Origin: Bythopirellula polymerisocia
GTDB taxonomy: Bacteria > Planctomycetota > Planctomycetia > Pirellulales > Lacipirellulaceae
Reading direction: 5' to 3'
NCBI RefSeq assembly: GCF_007860015.1
Contig: NZ_SJPS01000003.1
Coordinates: 62,001 to 126,000, forward strand
DNA: 64,000 nucleotides
Of the stretch, positions 9,224 to 17,476 are shown piece by piece. The number at the start of each line of letters is the position of its first letter. The stretch's first letter is position 1. The translations under genes were made by a program, and so were the position numbers. A model generated the notes under the pieces. It made no database searches and was not told where the DNA came from. It was given only the letters and a program-made list of their open reading frames with translations.

Positions 9224-11167
9224 TTACCCTGGCGTGTCGAGATACGGATCCTGCCCCATTTGGCGTTGGACCTTTTGGCGTTCTTTTTCGTGGTAGAGCA
9301 AGATCTTGCGGTCGCGGAAGTGGCGGCGCTCGACGCGGCGTTGCGCGCGGTGAAAGATTTTTTCTAGGCCGCGAATCGGGCCGGCAGATTTTAGTCCTTG
9401 TGCTTCCAGCTTAGCGGCGCGCTTGGGGCCGTAGCCCAAGAGCAAGATCTCATCGTCGAGCGCGAGGAATTGGCGGTAGGTACCAGGGTCCCCTTGGCGA
9501 CCGCACCGGCCAATGAGTTGGCGATCGACGCGTTTGGCTTCGTGGAGTTCGGTGCAGATGACGTGCAGGCCACCAATTTCGCGCACCCCTTCGCCAAGGC
9601 GAATATCCGTACCTCGGCCTGCCATATTAGTTGCGACGGTAACTTTTCCTTTTTCGCCAGCGGCGGCGACGATCTCGGCTTCGCGGGCAACATGGCGGGC
9701 ATTGAGGATCACCGGTTCCACCCCTTGCTCAGCTAGTAGATTGGCCAAGTGCTCGCTCTTGTCGATCGAGCGGGTGCCGATCAAGACTGGGCGGTCAAGA
9801 CGATGTTGTTCGATGGCATCCTCGACTACTGCAGCCCACTTCTGATCCTTGGTGCCGAATACGAGGGTAGGCAACTGTTGTCGTATGGGAGGGCGATTGG
9901 TGGGAATCGAGAGGACATGCACCTTGTAGATCTTCTTCAGTTCACCGCGACTGGTTGATGCCGTGCCGGTCATACCTCCCAGACGCTCGTAGCGCAAAAA
10001 CAAGTCTTGGATGGTGATACGGGCCGCCTGGTTGGTGGCGAAAGTAATCTCAACCCCTTCCTTGGCTTCGACAGCCTGGTGAATGCCAGCCCGCCACTTG
10101 CGGCCCTCTGCCATACGGCCAGTGAATTCATCGACAATCACAATCTCGCCGTCGCGGACGACATAGTGCCTCTCAAAAAACATTTCGCGGGCGACCTTGA
10201 TTGCCCGTTGGACGTATTCATAGATGGTGGAGAGTGGCAGCCGGTCCATATCGCTCGGTTTTTGTAACGCACGAACGAATTGGCGGCCAGCAAGTGAGAG
10301 TTCCACAGTGCGTTCGTCATGATCGTATTCATAATGCTCGTTCTCAACGAAATCGGGAGAGACTTCGGCGGCCCAACGATAGGCTTCCGCCGCAATCTTT
10401 TCGTCCTCTCCGGGAAGGGCACTTATAATCAGCGGAGTGCGCGCTTCGTCGATGAGAATACTGTCAGCTTCATCAACAAGCATGAAGTGCAGGCCGCGTT
10501 GCACGGGTTGATCGTTTCCTGCCCCACCCGAGACGCCGAGCATCTTGCCAAAAATGTCTTGCTGACCATCCCCTTGAGATCGCATCAGGAGGCGATCACG
10601 GAGAAAATCAAAACCCATCTCGTTGGCCGTGCCGTAGGTGACGTCGCAGGTGTAGGCCTTGCGGCGTTCAGGTTGAGGCTGCTGGCCCTGAATGATGCCG
10701 ACCGACATTCCCAGTGCGGAGTAAAGGGGGGTCATCCACTCGGCATCACGTCGCGCCAGGTAATCATTGACGGTCGCAAGGTGAGCCCCTTTCCCTTCGA
10801 GGGCAGCTAAATAGATCGGGAGCGTCGCGGTGAGCGTTTTTCCTTCACCAGTCTGCATCTCGATGATCGATCGGTGGTGCACAGCAGCGCCACCCAAAAT
10901 CTGTACGTCGAAATGCCGCATGTTGAGTTTGCGACGCCCCGCCTCGCGCACCAGAGCGAAAGCTTCGACGATCAGTTTGTCGATGGACTCACCGCTGCGG
11001 ACACGGTAGCGAAGTCCTAGGCTCGTCTTGCGAAGATCGTAGTCGTTCAGGGCCTCCATTTGCGGTTCAAGTGCCGTTACTAGAGGGACGTAGCTCGCGC
11101 AGCGAGCCATCTGGTCGCCTAAGGTCGACCGGATATTGCACGAAAGTCCGCTGGGGATTCTGGACAC
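9224..11167 (-). CDS. secA: SecA-family preprotein translocase ATPase, C-terminally short
   Basis: SecA couples ATP hydrolysis to moving unfolded proteins through SecYEG. This 647-residue protein has the N-terminal motor fully recognisable: MRHFDVQILGG just before Walker A MQTGEGKT (104-111), ATVNDYLARRDAEWM (131-145) and the DEAD box MLVDEADSILIDEARTP (229-245). It also has a preprotein cross-linking region and the second motor domain (GRMAEGRKWR, MTGTAST, TNMAGRGTDI, GRCGRQGDPG). It stops at the start of the helical scaffold (RRVERRHFRDRKILLYHEKERQKV). The helical-wing part and the Cys-rich SecB/lipid-binding tail are missing. Usual SecA is 800-900 residues or more. A second, specialised SecA paralogue is likely. 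The start is a GTG, with an in-frame ATG 19 codons later as an alternative. Confidence 0.88.
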   Translation of the reverse strand: MSRIPSGLSCNIRSTLGDQMARCASYVPLVTALEPQMEALNDYDLRKTSLGLRYRVRSGESIDKLIVEAFALVREAGRRKLNMRHFDVQILGGAAVHHRSIIEMQTGEGKTLTATLPIYLAALEGKGAHLATVNDYLARRDAEWMTPLYSALGMSVGIIQGQQPQPERRKAYTCDVTYGTANEMGFDFLRDRLLMRSQGDGQQDIFGKMLGVSGGAGNDQPVQRGLHFMLVDEADSILIDEARTPLIISALPGEDEKIAAEAYRWAAEVSPDFVENEHYEYDHDERTVELSLAGRQFVRALQKPSDMDRLPLSTIYEYVQRAIKVAREMFFERHYVVRDGEIVIVDEFTGRMAEGRKWRAGIHQAVEAKEGVEITFATNQAARITIQDLFLRYERLGGMTGTASTSRGELKKIYKVHVLSIPTNRPPIRQQLPTLVFGTKDQKWAAVVEDAIEQHRLDRPVLIGTRSIDKSEHLANLLAEQGVEPVILNARHVAREAEIVAAAGEKGKVTVATNMAGRGTDIRLGEGVREIGGLHVICTELHEAKRVDRQLIGRCGRQGDPGTYRQFLALDDEILLLGYGPKRAAKLEAQGLKSAGPIRGLEKIFHRAQRRVERRHFRDRKILLYHEKERQKVQRQMGQDPYLDTPG

Positions 11168-11296
11168 GGGGAAGGATGGTTCGTGGATAGTTGTATGTGA
11201 TAGGGGTGCGCGAGTCGAATACGAGATCTGCTATGCCGACGCACCGCGGCTAGACTATTGCATCATAGCGGGTGAGAATTGCTTGAGAATGGCAAC

Positions 11297-12241
11297 TCAG
11301 CGTTGGCGCTGGATACCCTCGACGGTGTACGAGGGCATGAATTGGCCCCCTCCCGCGTCGAGTACTTCCATGGAACCCTGGACAAGTAGGTGTTCACCCG
11401 GTTGTAGGCCACCAAGCACCTCAGTGTTGTTGATCACTGCGATGCCGCCATATTGGTCCAAGCCGGCACCGATCGTGATATATCGAAGTCCCCAGACTCC
11501 CTTTTCAGGATAGAACTGCAGTTGACCTCGGAGCCAGGTGTACGAGGCATCATAGCCAAAGAGGTTGCTGTCTTCCTGCGATTGATTGGCCAACGGCTGA
11601 GATTCAGAGTGGGACACAAACGAGGAATCAGCTGCGCGGCTGCTACCCTGAGGACGGAAACCATCACTGGCCGCGCCAGAAAGCGGAGGCGTGGCGGGCA
11701 GGACGTCTACAGACATCTGTGCCTGGGACTGAGTGAACCCTTGTGTAGCAATCGGAGGGGTGTGGACGTAGCCTTGCTGCACGAGCGTTTGCTGTTCGGC
11801 GGCAACTTGCAGAATATCGGATGGATTGCTGTTGGGAACCGAGGCGAAGCGCAGATTCTCATTGTCAGGTGCCACTCGAACCACTTGGCTCTCGACTGCG
11901 CTGAGAGTTGCTGGAGCGTAGCCGCTCGTGGGTTGCACACCGTAGGGGGTGACACTCCCGGCAGGAGCAGGTTGGTTCCATCCGCCGGGAGGGGTGACAG
12001 GTGATGTTTGAGGTGGAGGAGGGTAGCCTGTACTTGGCGGAACAAAACCTGGTGCTGCTCCACCTGGAGAAACAGGAACCTGATCACCCGGATAAAACGG
12101 CTGCGCAGCGCCAGGTTGCAATGCACCCGTTGCCGGCGGAGGAACGCGGTCGGGAGCAAGAAATGGATTCGTGATCGGAGTCGCGCTGCTGCGACAACCG
12201 AGAGACGCCAAAATTACAATTAGGGTAAATGACCACCGCAT
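11297..12241 (-). CDS. Proline-rich lipoprotein of unknown function
   Basis: The ATG at 12239-12241 has GAAAGGAA about 8 bases upstream and gives a lipoprotein signal, MRWSFTLIVILASLGC, with a lipobox Cys at residue 16. About 100 residues of Pro/Gly/Gln-rich linker follow, suggesting a flexible tether. The C-terminal 90 residues form a compact segment (YTWLRGQLQFYPEKGVWGLR, then a Gly-rich strand region ending SYTVEGIQRQR) that looks like a small beta domain. It lies 129 bases upstream of the short secA on the same strand, so co-transcription is possible. I do not recognise the family beyond planctomycete-type lipoprotein. Confidence 0.65.
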   Translation of the reverse strand: MRWSFTLIVILASLGCRSSATPITNPFLAPDRVPPPATGALQPGAAQPFYPGDQVPVSPGGAAPGFVPPSTGYPPPPQTSPVTPPGGWNQPAPAGSVTPYGVQPTSGYAPATLSAVESQVVRVAPDNENLRFASVPNSNPSDILQVAAEQQTLVQQGYVHTPPIATQGFTQSQAQMSVDVLPATPPLSGAASDGFRPQGSSRAADSSFVSHSESQPLANQSQEDSNLFGYDASYTWLRGQLQFYPEKGVWGLRYITIGAGLDQYGGIAVINNTEVLGGLQPGEHLLVQGSMEVLDAGGGQFMPSYTVEGIQRQR

Positions 12242-12430
12242 CGGCAGATTCCTTTCTACCGCGAGACGAACAGGATTGCGTGGCAGCGCGTCCACTGCCG
12301 GCGACGTTTTTCATGGCAGTGGGGTACTGCATGGGAAGTGAATATTAGCTAAACTGCCGAGTCTGTCCAGATGGATTTGCTGGCAGGAGGTGAACTGTCA
12401 GCGATTGGACTTCTGTTTTCAGCAAAAAAT

Positions 12431-12462
12431 AACGGCCCAGATTGCTAGCAATCTGGGCCGTT
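12431..12462 (-). terminator. Rho-independent terminator with a perfect palindrome stem
   Basis: AACGGCCCAGATTGCT is followed at once by its exact reverse complement, giving a 32-base perfect palindrome. Read on the minus strand the hairpin is followed by ATTTTTTG, a U-tract. It lies 27 bases past the stop of the small secreted-protein gene at 12490, so it should end that transcript. On the plus strand there is no T-run. Confidence 0.8.
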
Positions 12463-12489
12463 CGTTAAATATGCTACTGAAAAGTCTTT

Positions 12490-12942
12490 TTACAAGCCGG
12501 GACCTGAGGTGCTGGCAGTTCTTGCCAACTGCGACTCAATGTAAGGGTTGACTACAAGCAGTGGTTGAACGGACTTCTGAGTCTGGGTGACGCGATCATC
12601 ACTTGCCGGTTTCTCTTCGGAAGTACTCGTAGATGTTGGTACAACGTACGGATTCACGATCTCCTCTGCAGCAGCACCACACATTTCGATTTCTGGGGTC
12701 ATAGTCCCTGGCGGATAAGCGAACGGACTATAGCCATAGGTCCGGGCGACCGGCACGCTATAGTAGACGGGTGGGAAAGCAGCGTAATAGGGTACATTGT
12801 CTGCCAACACGCTATAGAGTCGGCCTGCATCCCAGAAGTTGTAACCACCATAACCGCCGATACCGTATTGAGCCTGAGCCTGCTTGCCAACCGACAGGCT
12901 GGCCAACATCAAAAGAACCGTCAATCCACATTGCTTAATCAT
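12490..12942 (-). CDS. Small Tyr/Pro-rich secreted protein
   Basis: A 150-residue protein starting at the ATG at 12940-12942, with AGAGG about 10 bases upstream. A clear signal peptide (LTVLLMLASLSVGKQAQAQ) is followed by a Gly/Tyr segment (YGIGGYGGYNF) and a conspicuous aromatic-proline stretch (YYAAFPPVYYSVPVARTYG). A Ser/Thr/Glu linker and the C-terminal VVNPYIESQ follow. A related VNPYV segment occurs in the middle, so VNPY appears twice. I recall similar PPVYYS-type short exported proteins from other planctomycetes but know of no function. It has its own terminator and is probably monocistronic. Cell-surface or structural roles are a guess only. Confidence 0.65.
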   Translation of the reverse strand: MIKQCGLTVLLMLASLSVGKQAQAQYGIGGYGGYNFWDAGRLYSVLADNVPYYAAFPPVYYSVPVARTYGYSPFAYPPGTMTPEIEMCGAAAEEIVNPYVVPTSTSTSEEKPASDDRVTQTQKSVQPLLVVNPYIESQLARTASTSGPGL

Positions 12943-13081
12943 CGTAGAATACCTCTTCGTCTGAATTGCCAATCACAGGAGAACGACCCAAGTGGCCGCT
13001 ATCTCTAGAATAATCAGCCTTGCCAGGAACGCAAATTCTTTCCTGAAATCCCCACAAATACAGCAATATTCTTCCACTCCG

Positions 13082-15112
13082 CTACCAAATCCTAATCCGA
13101 TCTGTGGGTTCGCGGTATTGCTCATCCCCTAGTTTTACGTCGAACGCTTCATAGTAGGGATCGAAGTTGGACATGGGGCCATTACTGCGATACATCGAGG
13201 GGGAATGCGGATCGACGAGCAGGCGTTTCAACATCTCTGCATCACGGTACTTGCGCTGCCAACTCTGTGACCAACCCAGGAAGAATCTTTGATCGCCCGT
13301 CCAATCGTCGATGACCGGTGCTTCCTTTCCATCCAAGAACAAGTTGTAAGCCTTGTAGGCAATCGACATTCCCGAGAGGTCAGCAATGTTTTCTCCAAGA
13401 GTTAGTTCGCCATTCACATGCTTGCTAGGAAGTGGGGAGTAACTATTGAATTGCTCAACTAGCTTGGAAGTGAGTTTGTGAAATGCCGCGCGATCCTCGT
13501 CAGTCCACCAATCCTTAAGATTGCCGTCACCGTCGTATTTGCTCCCTTGATCGTCAAAGGCATGGCTAATCTCGTGGCCGATGATTGCCCCGATGCCGCC
13601 ATAGTTGACCGCGTCATGAGCCTCTACATCGAAAAAGGGAGGTTGGAGAATGGCCGCGGGGAAGACGATCTCGTTTTGCCCGGGATTGTAGTAGGCATTA
13701 ACCGTTTGGGGAGTCATGAACCATTCGTCTTTGTCGACCGGCTTGCCCAGCTTGTCAATCATGCGGTTGTATTCCAGTTCTTCCGAGCGGAGAAAATTGC
13801 CCAAGAGATCATCCGGCTTAACAACCAGAATGGAATAGTCGCGCCATTTCTCGGTGTGCCCGATCTTAGTGGTAATCTTGGCAAGTTTTTCTTTGGCTCG
13901 TTCTTTGGTCACCGGCGTCATCCACTCGAGATCATCGATGCTTTGCTTGTAAGCAAGCATCAAATTGCTCACCAGTTCATCCATACGCTCTTTCGCCCGA
14001 TGAGGGAAATGCTTCTTCACGTAGAGCTGACCCGCAGCATCTCCTAGCACACCAAATCCACGTCCGCCCGAAATGGCATCAACGGCCCGTTTCCAGCGGG
14101 GCTGCAATTCCAGCGTCCCAGCGAGTTGCTTTCCGTAGAGTTCAAATTGGGCATTTACATACGGTGCGGGGAGAGCACTAGCGAAGGCATCCATTAAATG
14201 AAAGCGGAGATACTCTTTCCACACATCCAAGGGAGTCTCGACAATCAACGCGTCGAGTTCTTGGTAAAAGCTCGGAGTACAGACATTCAGTTCTTCAACT
14301 CCCTGTACGTTTGCCGCATCAAAAAAAGTAGTCCAGGGCAGGCTCGGGGAAAGTTCGGCCAACTCAGCAAGGGTGTGCTTGTTGTATCGCTTGTGGGCAT
14401 CACGGAGTTCTGTTCTAGTCCATTGCAGTTTTGCAAGCGCGGTTTCCAATTCCAGTATTTGTGTGCCAACATCCCCTTCTCGAGGCAACTCACTCAAGTC
14501 AAAAAGTGTGTTGATATATTTGACCAAGGCCGCGCGGGCAGCCAAATTCTCTTCGCTCTCCTCTAGATAGTAATCACGATCTGGAAGCGTCGTACCCGAT
14601 TGAATCAGCGCCGCAAGATACTTAGTGGAATCCTTGTCGTCCTGATCGACAAAAAACCCAAAAGGGGTCTCAACCCCGATCTGATTAAAATGGCCGAAGA
14701 GCTCAATCAAATCGTCGTGACTCGATACGTTGTCGATAGCTTCCAACTCACCCTGCAGCGATTGAATGCCGTGCTCAGCGATGGTGGCTTCATCCATGAA
14801 GCTAGTGTAGAAATCACCGATCTGCTGCTCGATGCTTCCGTCGGGATGCTCCCCAGCGGCGGCTTCTTCGCAGATTTCCTTGATAGCCAATTGGGCTTCG
14901 TCTTCCAGTAAACTGAATGATCCAAAATTGGATTTGTCAGCAGGAATCGGCGTGTGCTTCAGCCAGTTGCCATTCATAAATAGAAACGGGTTGTCCTGCA
15001 CCCGAACCGAGGGGTCCATTGCCTTCCTGTCGAGGCCGGACTTTAATTCTACGGCGAACACGATTGGGCCTATCGCACAAAAGGCTATTAAAAACATTGC
15101 CACCCGACGCAT
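13082..15112 (-). CDS. M13 (neprilysin/PepO-like) zinc endopeptidase
   Basis: A 676-residue exported metalloendopeptidase. It has a signal peptide (MRRVAMFLIAFCAIGPIVFA), an N-terminal helical M13_N domain that begins NPFLFMNGNWLKHTPIPAD (the family's early N-W motif), and a C-terminal catalytic domain. HEISHAFDDQG at 513-523 holds the HExxH zinc site, and ENIADLSG about 55 residues later supplies the third ligand Glu and conserved Asp. NAYYNPGQNEIVFPAAILQP is the substrate-binding N-A-Y-Y segment. The C-terminus ends in R-I-W, as is usual for M13. The role is cleavage of oligopeptides in the periplasm or at the cell surface. Length and motifs are complete. Confidence 0.95.
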   Translation of the reverse strand: MRRVAMFLIAFCAIGPIVFAVELKSGLDRKAMDPSVRVQDNPFLFMNGNWLKHTPIPADKSNFGSFSLLEDEAQLAIKEICEEAAAGEHPDGSIEQQIGDFYTSFMDEATIAEHGIQSLQGELEAIDNVSSHDDLIELFGHFNQIGVETPFGFFVDQDDKDSTKYLAALIQSGTTLPDRDYYLEESEENLAARAALVKYINTLFDLSELPREGDVGTQILELETALAKLQWTRTELRDAHKRYNKHTLAELAELSPSLPWTTFFDAANVQGVEELNVCTPSFYQELDALIVETPLDVWKEYLRFHLMDAFASALPAPYVNAQFELYGKQLAGTLELQPRWKRAVDAISGGRGFGVLGDAAGQLYVKKHFPHRAKERMDELVSNLMLAYKQSIDDLEWMTPVTKERAKEKLAKITTKIGHTEKWRDYSILVVKPDDLLGNFLRSEELEYNRMIDKLGKPVDKDEWFMTPQTVNAYYNPGQNEIVFPAAILQPPFFDVEAHDAVNYGGIGAIIGHEISHAFDDQGSKYDGDGNLKDWWTDEDRAAFHKLTSKLVEQFNSYSPLPSKHVNGELTLGENIADLSGMSIAYKAYNLFLDGKEAPVIDDWTGDQRFFLGWSQSWQRKYRDAEMLKRLLVDPHSPSMYRSNGPMSNFDPYYEAFDVKLGDEQYREPTDRIRIW

Positions 15113-15228
15113 ATTTGAGACTCCTGGTTAGTTTGCTAGTAGAGGGTCATAGTTGCCCATTCGCATAATTTTAGACGAGATTCCACTGGGGGGCGAGAGA
15201 AGAATCTCGACGTGGTAGAATCGCACGG

Positions 15229-16356
15229 ATGTCCCCTGTCGATCTCACAAAGCGAATTAAACGACATGCTGCCGAACTCGGCTTCCAGTTATGCGGAATC
15301 TGTCCTGCCACTCCGCCGCCGGGGATCGCGCGTCTGGACGAATGGCTTGCGTCTGGATACGCAGGACAGATGCATTACATCGCCGACCGCCGCGAAGCAT
15401 ATACCGATCCTGGGCACGTGCTAGATGGCGTGCGGAGTCTGGTGATGCTGGGCATGTCGTACGATGGATCCTCCCAAATCCACAACACGAATGGTACACA
15501 AGGCCGTGTGGCGCGATATGCAACGGGTACTATCGACTACCACGATCTAGTTCGCGATCGCCTACACTTATTAGCGGATACCATGCGGGAGTTGGTCCCC
15601 AATGCCAAAACTCGTGGAGTGGTCGATACGGCTCCACTTCTCGAGAGAGAGTTTGCACAACTGGCCGGACTGGGTTGGGTGGGGAAAAACACGCTGTTGT
15701 TGTCGAAGCAGGCAGGAAGTTATTTTTTTCTGGCAGCGCTGCTAACCGATGAATTACTCGACTTCGATGTGCCATTCCAGGCAGATCATTGCGGAACCTG
15801 CACGGCCTGCCTGGACGCTTGTCCTACGGACGCTTTTCCGCAGCCGTTTGTGCTGGATGCCACGCGCTGCATCAGTTATCTGACGATTGAATTGCGAGAT
15901 GCCGTCCATATCCAGTTGCGAGAAGGGGTTGGAGATTGGGTTTTCGGCTGCGACATCTGTCAGGAGGTCTGCCCGTGGAATCGAGATGCCCCGGCAAGTG
16001 AGGAGCCAAGTTTCTCGCCCCAGGCTGATTTAAATCCACTTGATTTGCCACCACTGTTCGACATGGATGAGTCGGAATTCCGACGACGTTTTCGCCACAC
16101 GCCTCTCTGGCGAGCCCATCGGCGGGGGCTATTGCGCTCCGCGGCGATCGCGCTGGGAAATCAAGGTGATCTAAAAGCCTTGCCTGCACTCAGCACAGGA
16201 CTAAATGATGCAGAAGCTCTGGTCCGTGGAGCGTCCGCCTGGGCACTAGGGCAGTTTAAGCTCACTGAGGCACGAGACAGATTACATGAACGGCAAGGGT
16301 TGGAATCAGACGAGTATGTTCGAGATGAAATAAGACTCGCTTTAAAGCAGAGTTGA
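15229..16356 (+). CDS. queG: Epoxyqueuosine reductase
   Basis: The last step of queuosine synthesis: reduces epoxyqueuosine to queuosine in the tRNA anticodon, using cobalamin and two [4Fe-4S] clusters. The 375-residue length is standard. VDTAPLLEREFAQLAGLGW carries the catalytic Asp region. The clusters are bound by C188-x2-C191-x2-C194-x3-C198 (CGTCTACLDACP) and C241-x2-C244-x3-C248 (CDICQEVCPWN). The C-terminal 80 residues are a HEAT-like helical domain, as in solved QueG. It is followed 22 bases later by a dihydrouridine synthase gene, so two tRNA-modification enzymes sit together. The ATG at 15229 has no strong Shine-Dalgarno. Confidence 0.96.
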   Translation: MSPVDLTKRIKRHAAELGFQLCGICPATPPPGIARLDEWLASGYAGQMHYIADRREAYTDPGHVLDGVRSLVMLGMSYDGSSQIHNTNGTQGRVARYATGTIDYHDLVRDRLHLLADTMRELVPNAKTRGVVDTAPLLEREFAQLAGLGWVGKNTLLLSKQAGSYFFLAALLTDELLDFDVPFQADHCGTCTACLDACPTDAFPQPFVLDATRCISYLTIELRDAVHIQLREGVGDWVFGCDICQEVCPWNRDAPASEEPSFSPQADLNPLDLPPLFDMDESEFRRRFRHTPLWRAHRRGLLRSAAIALGNQGDLKALPALSTGLNDAEALVRGASAWALGQFKLTEARDRLHERQGLESDEYVRDEIRLALKQS

Positions 16357-16378
16357 CTAACAGGGTTTTGACTCGAAA

Positions 16379-17476
16379 ATGGGACCTATGCCAACAACAA
16401 CGCTTAAACCATTGCGAATCGGAGACCTGGAACTCGATTTCCCAGTGGTTCAGGCTGCGCTTAGTGGGTACAGCGACACGGCTATGCGGCTCATTGCCCG
16501 CAGGCTGGGGGCATCCTATACGCTCTGCGAGGTCATGCTTGATAAGTTGATCCTCCAGGTCCGCAAGCGCCAACGGACACACCACTTGATGCATGTAGAC
16601 GAGGAGGAGCATCCCGTAGCGGGGCAGCTAATGGGGGCCGATCCTCTGCAGTTCGGCCCCGCTGCACTGCGCCTGGTTGAACAAGGTTTTGATGTAATTG
16701 ACATCAACTTTGGGTGCCCCGTAAAAAAAGTGCTGGGGCGATGCAGGGGTGGATTTCACTTAAGTCAGCCGGCAGTGGCGCTTGAAATTATCAGCCGTGT
16801 ACGGGAAGCGATCCCTCCACACATTCCTGTGACAGTGAAAATGCGGCGTGGGATCGATGATTCTCAAGAAAGTCGCGAGAAGTTCTTTACGATCTTCGAC
16901 GGTGCATATGGAGCGGGTGCGGCTGCCATCACCGTTCATGGTAGAACTGTTACGCAGAGGTATGATGGGCCATCTCGCTGGGAGTTCTTGCGCGAGTTGA
17001 AAGAGTATGCTGGCGAACGAGTAGTACTTGGCAGTGGTGACTTGTTCGATGCTCGGGCGTGTCTCGAAATGATCGACTACACAGGTGTTGACGGAGTAAC
17101 CGTCGCAAGAGGAGCGATTGGCAATCCCTGGGTGTTCTCACAAGCGAGAGCACTCGCCTCCGGGTTGCCTCTTCCAGCGCCACCAACCCTATTCGAACAG
17201 CGCGATGTAATAGCCGAGCATTACCGACTGGCCGAAGAGTTGTATGGACCGGATCGCTGTCTGCCGAACATGCGCAAATTTGGCATCAAGTACTCTGGCT
17301 TACATCCGCAAGGGAATGAAGTGCGGGCCGATTTCTGTACGGTAAAACAGCCAGGTGCTTGGCGAGATGTGTTGGCCAAGTGGTATAGCGTCGATGGGCC
17401 GGGAATGTATCCCAAAGTGGAGGAGCCAAATCCTCTGTCGGCAGCGGTGAACCCAGCGTGTGTAAGTGCTTTCTAG
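16379..17476 (+). CDS. tRNA-dihydrouridine synthase family protein
   Basis: FMN-dependent enzyme that reduces uridines in tRNA to dihydrouridine. The 365-residue protein shows the family's elements: QAALSGYSDTAMRLIARRLG near the start, the INFGCPVKKV motif near residue 105 containing the catalytic Cys, VKMRRGIDDS, ITVHGRTVTQRYDG (HGR), VLGSGDLFDARA and GVDGVTVARGAIGNPW (the FMN phosphate site). It is DusB-like in general layout. The catalytic-loop sequence after GCPVKKV (LGRCRGG) is Arg/Cys-rich rather than the usual small residues. Another ATG lies three codons downstream (16388). It overlaps the convergent 17473 gene by 4 bases and is probably co-transcribed with queG. Confidence 0.93.
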   Translation: MGPMPTTTLKPLRIGDLELDFPVVQAALSGYSDTAMRLIARRLGASYTLCEVMLDKLILQVRKRQRTHHLMHVDEEEHPVAGQLMGADPLQFGPAALRLVEQGFDVIDINFGCPVKKVLGRCRGGFHLSQPAVALEIISRVREAIPPHIPVTVKMRRGIDDSQESREKFFTIFDGAYGAGAAAITVHGRTVTQRYDGPSRWEFLRELKEYAGERVVLGSGDLFDARACLEMIDYTGVDGVTVARGAIGNPWVFSQARALASGLPLPAPPTLFEQRDVIAEHYRLAEELYGPDRCLPNMRKFGIKYSGLHPQGNEVRADFCTVKQPGAWRDVLAKWYSVDGPGMYPKVEEPNPLSAAVNPACVSAF

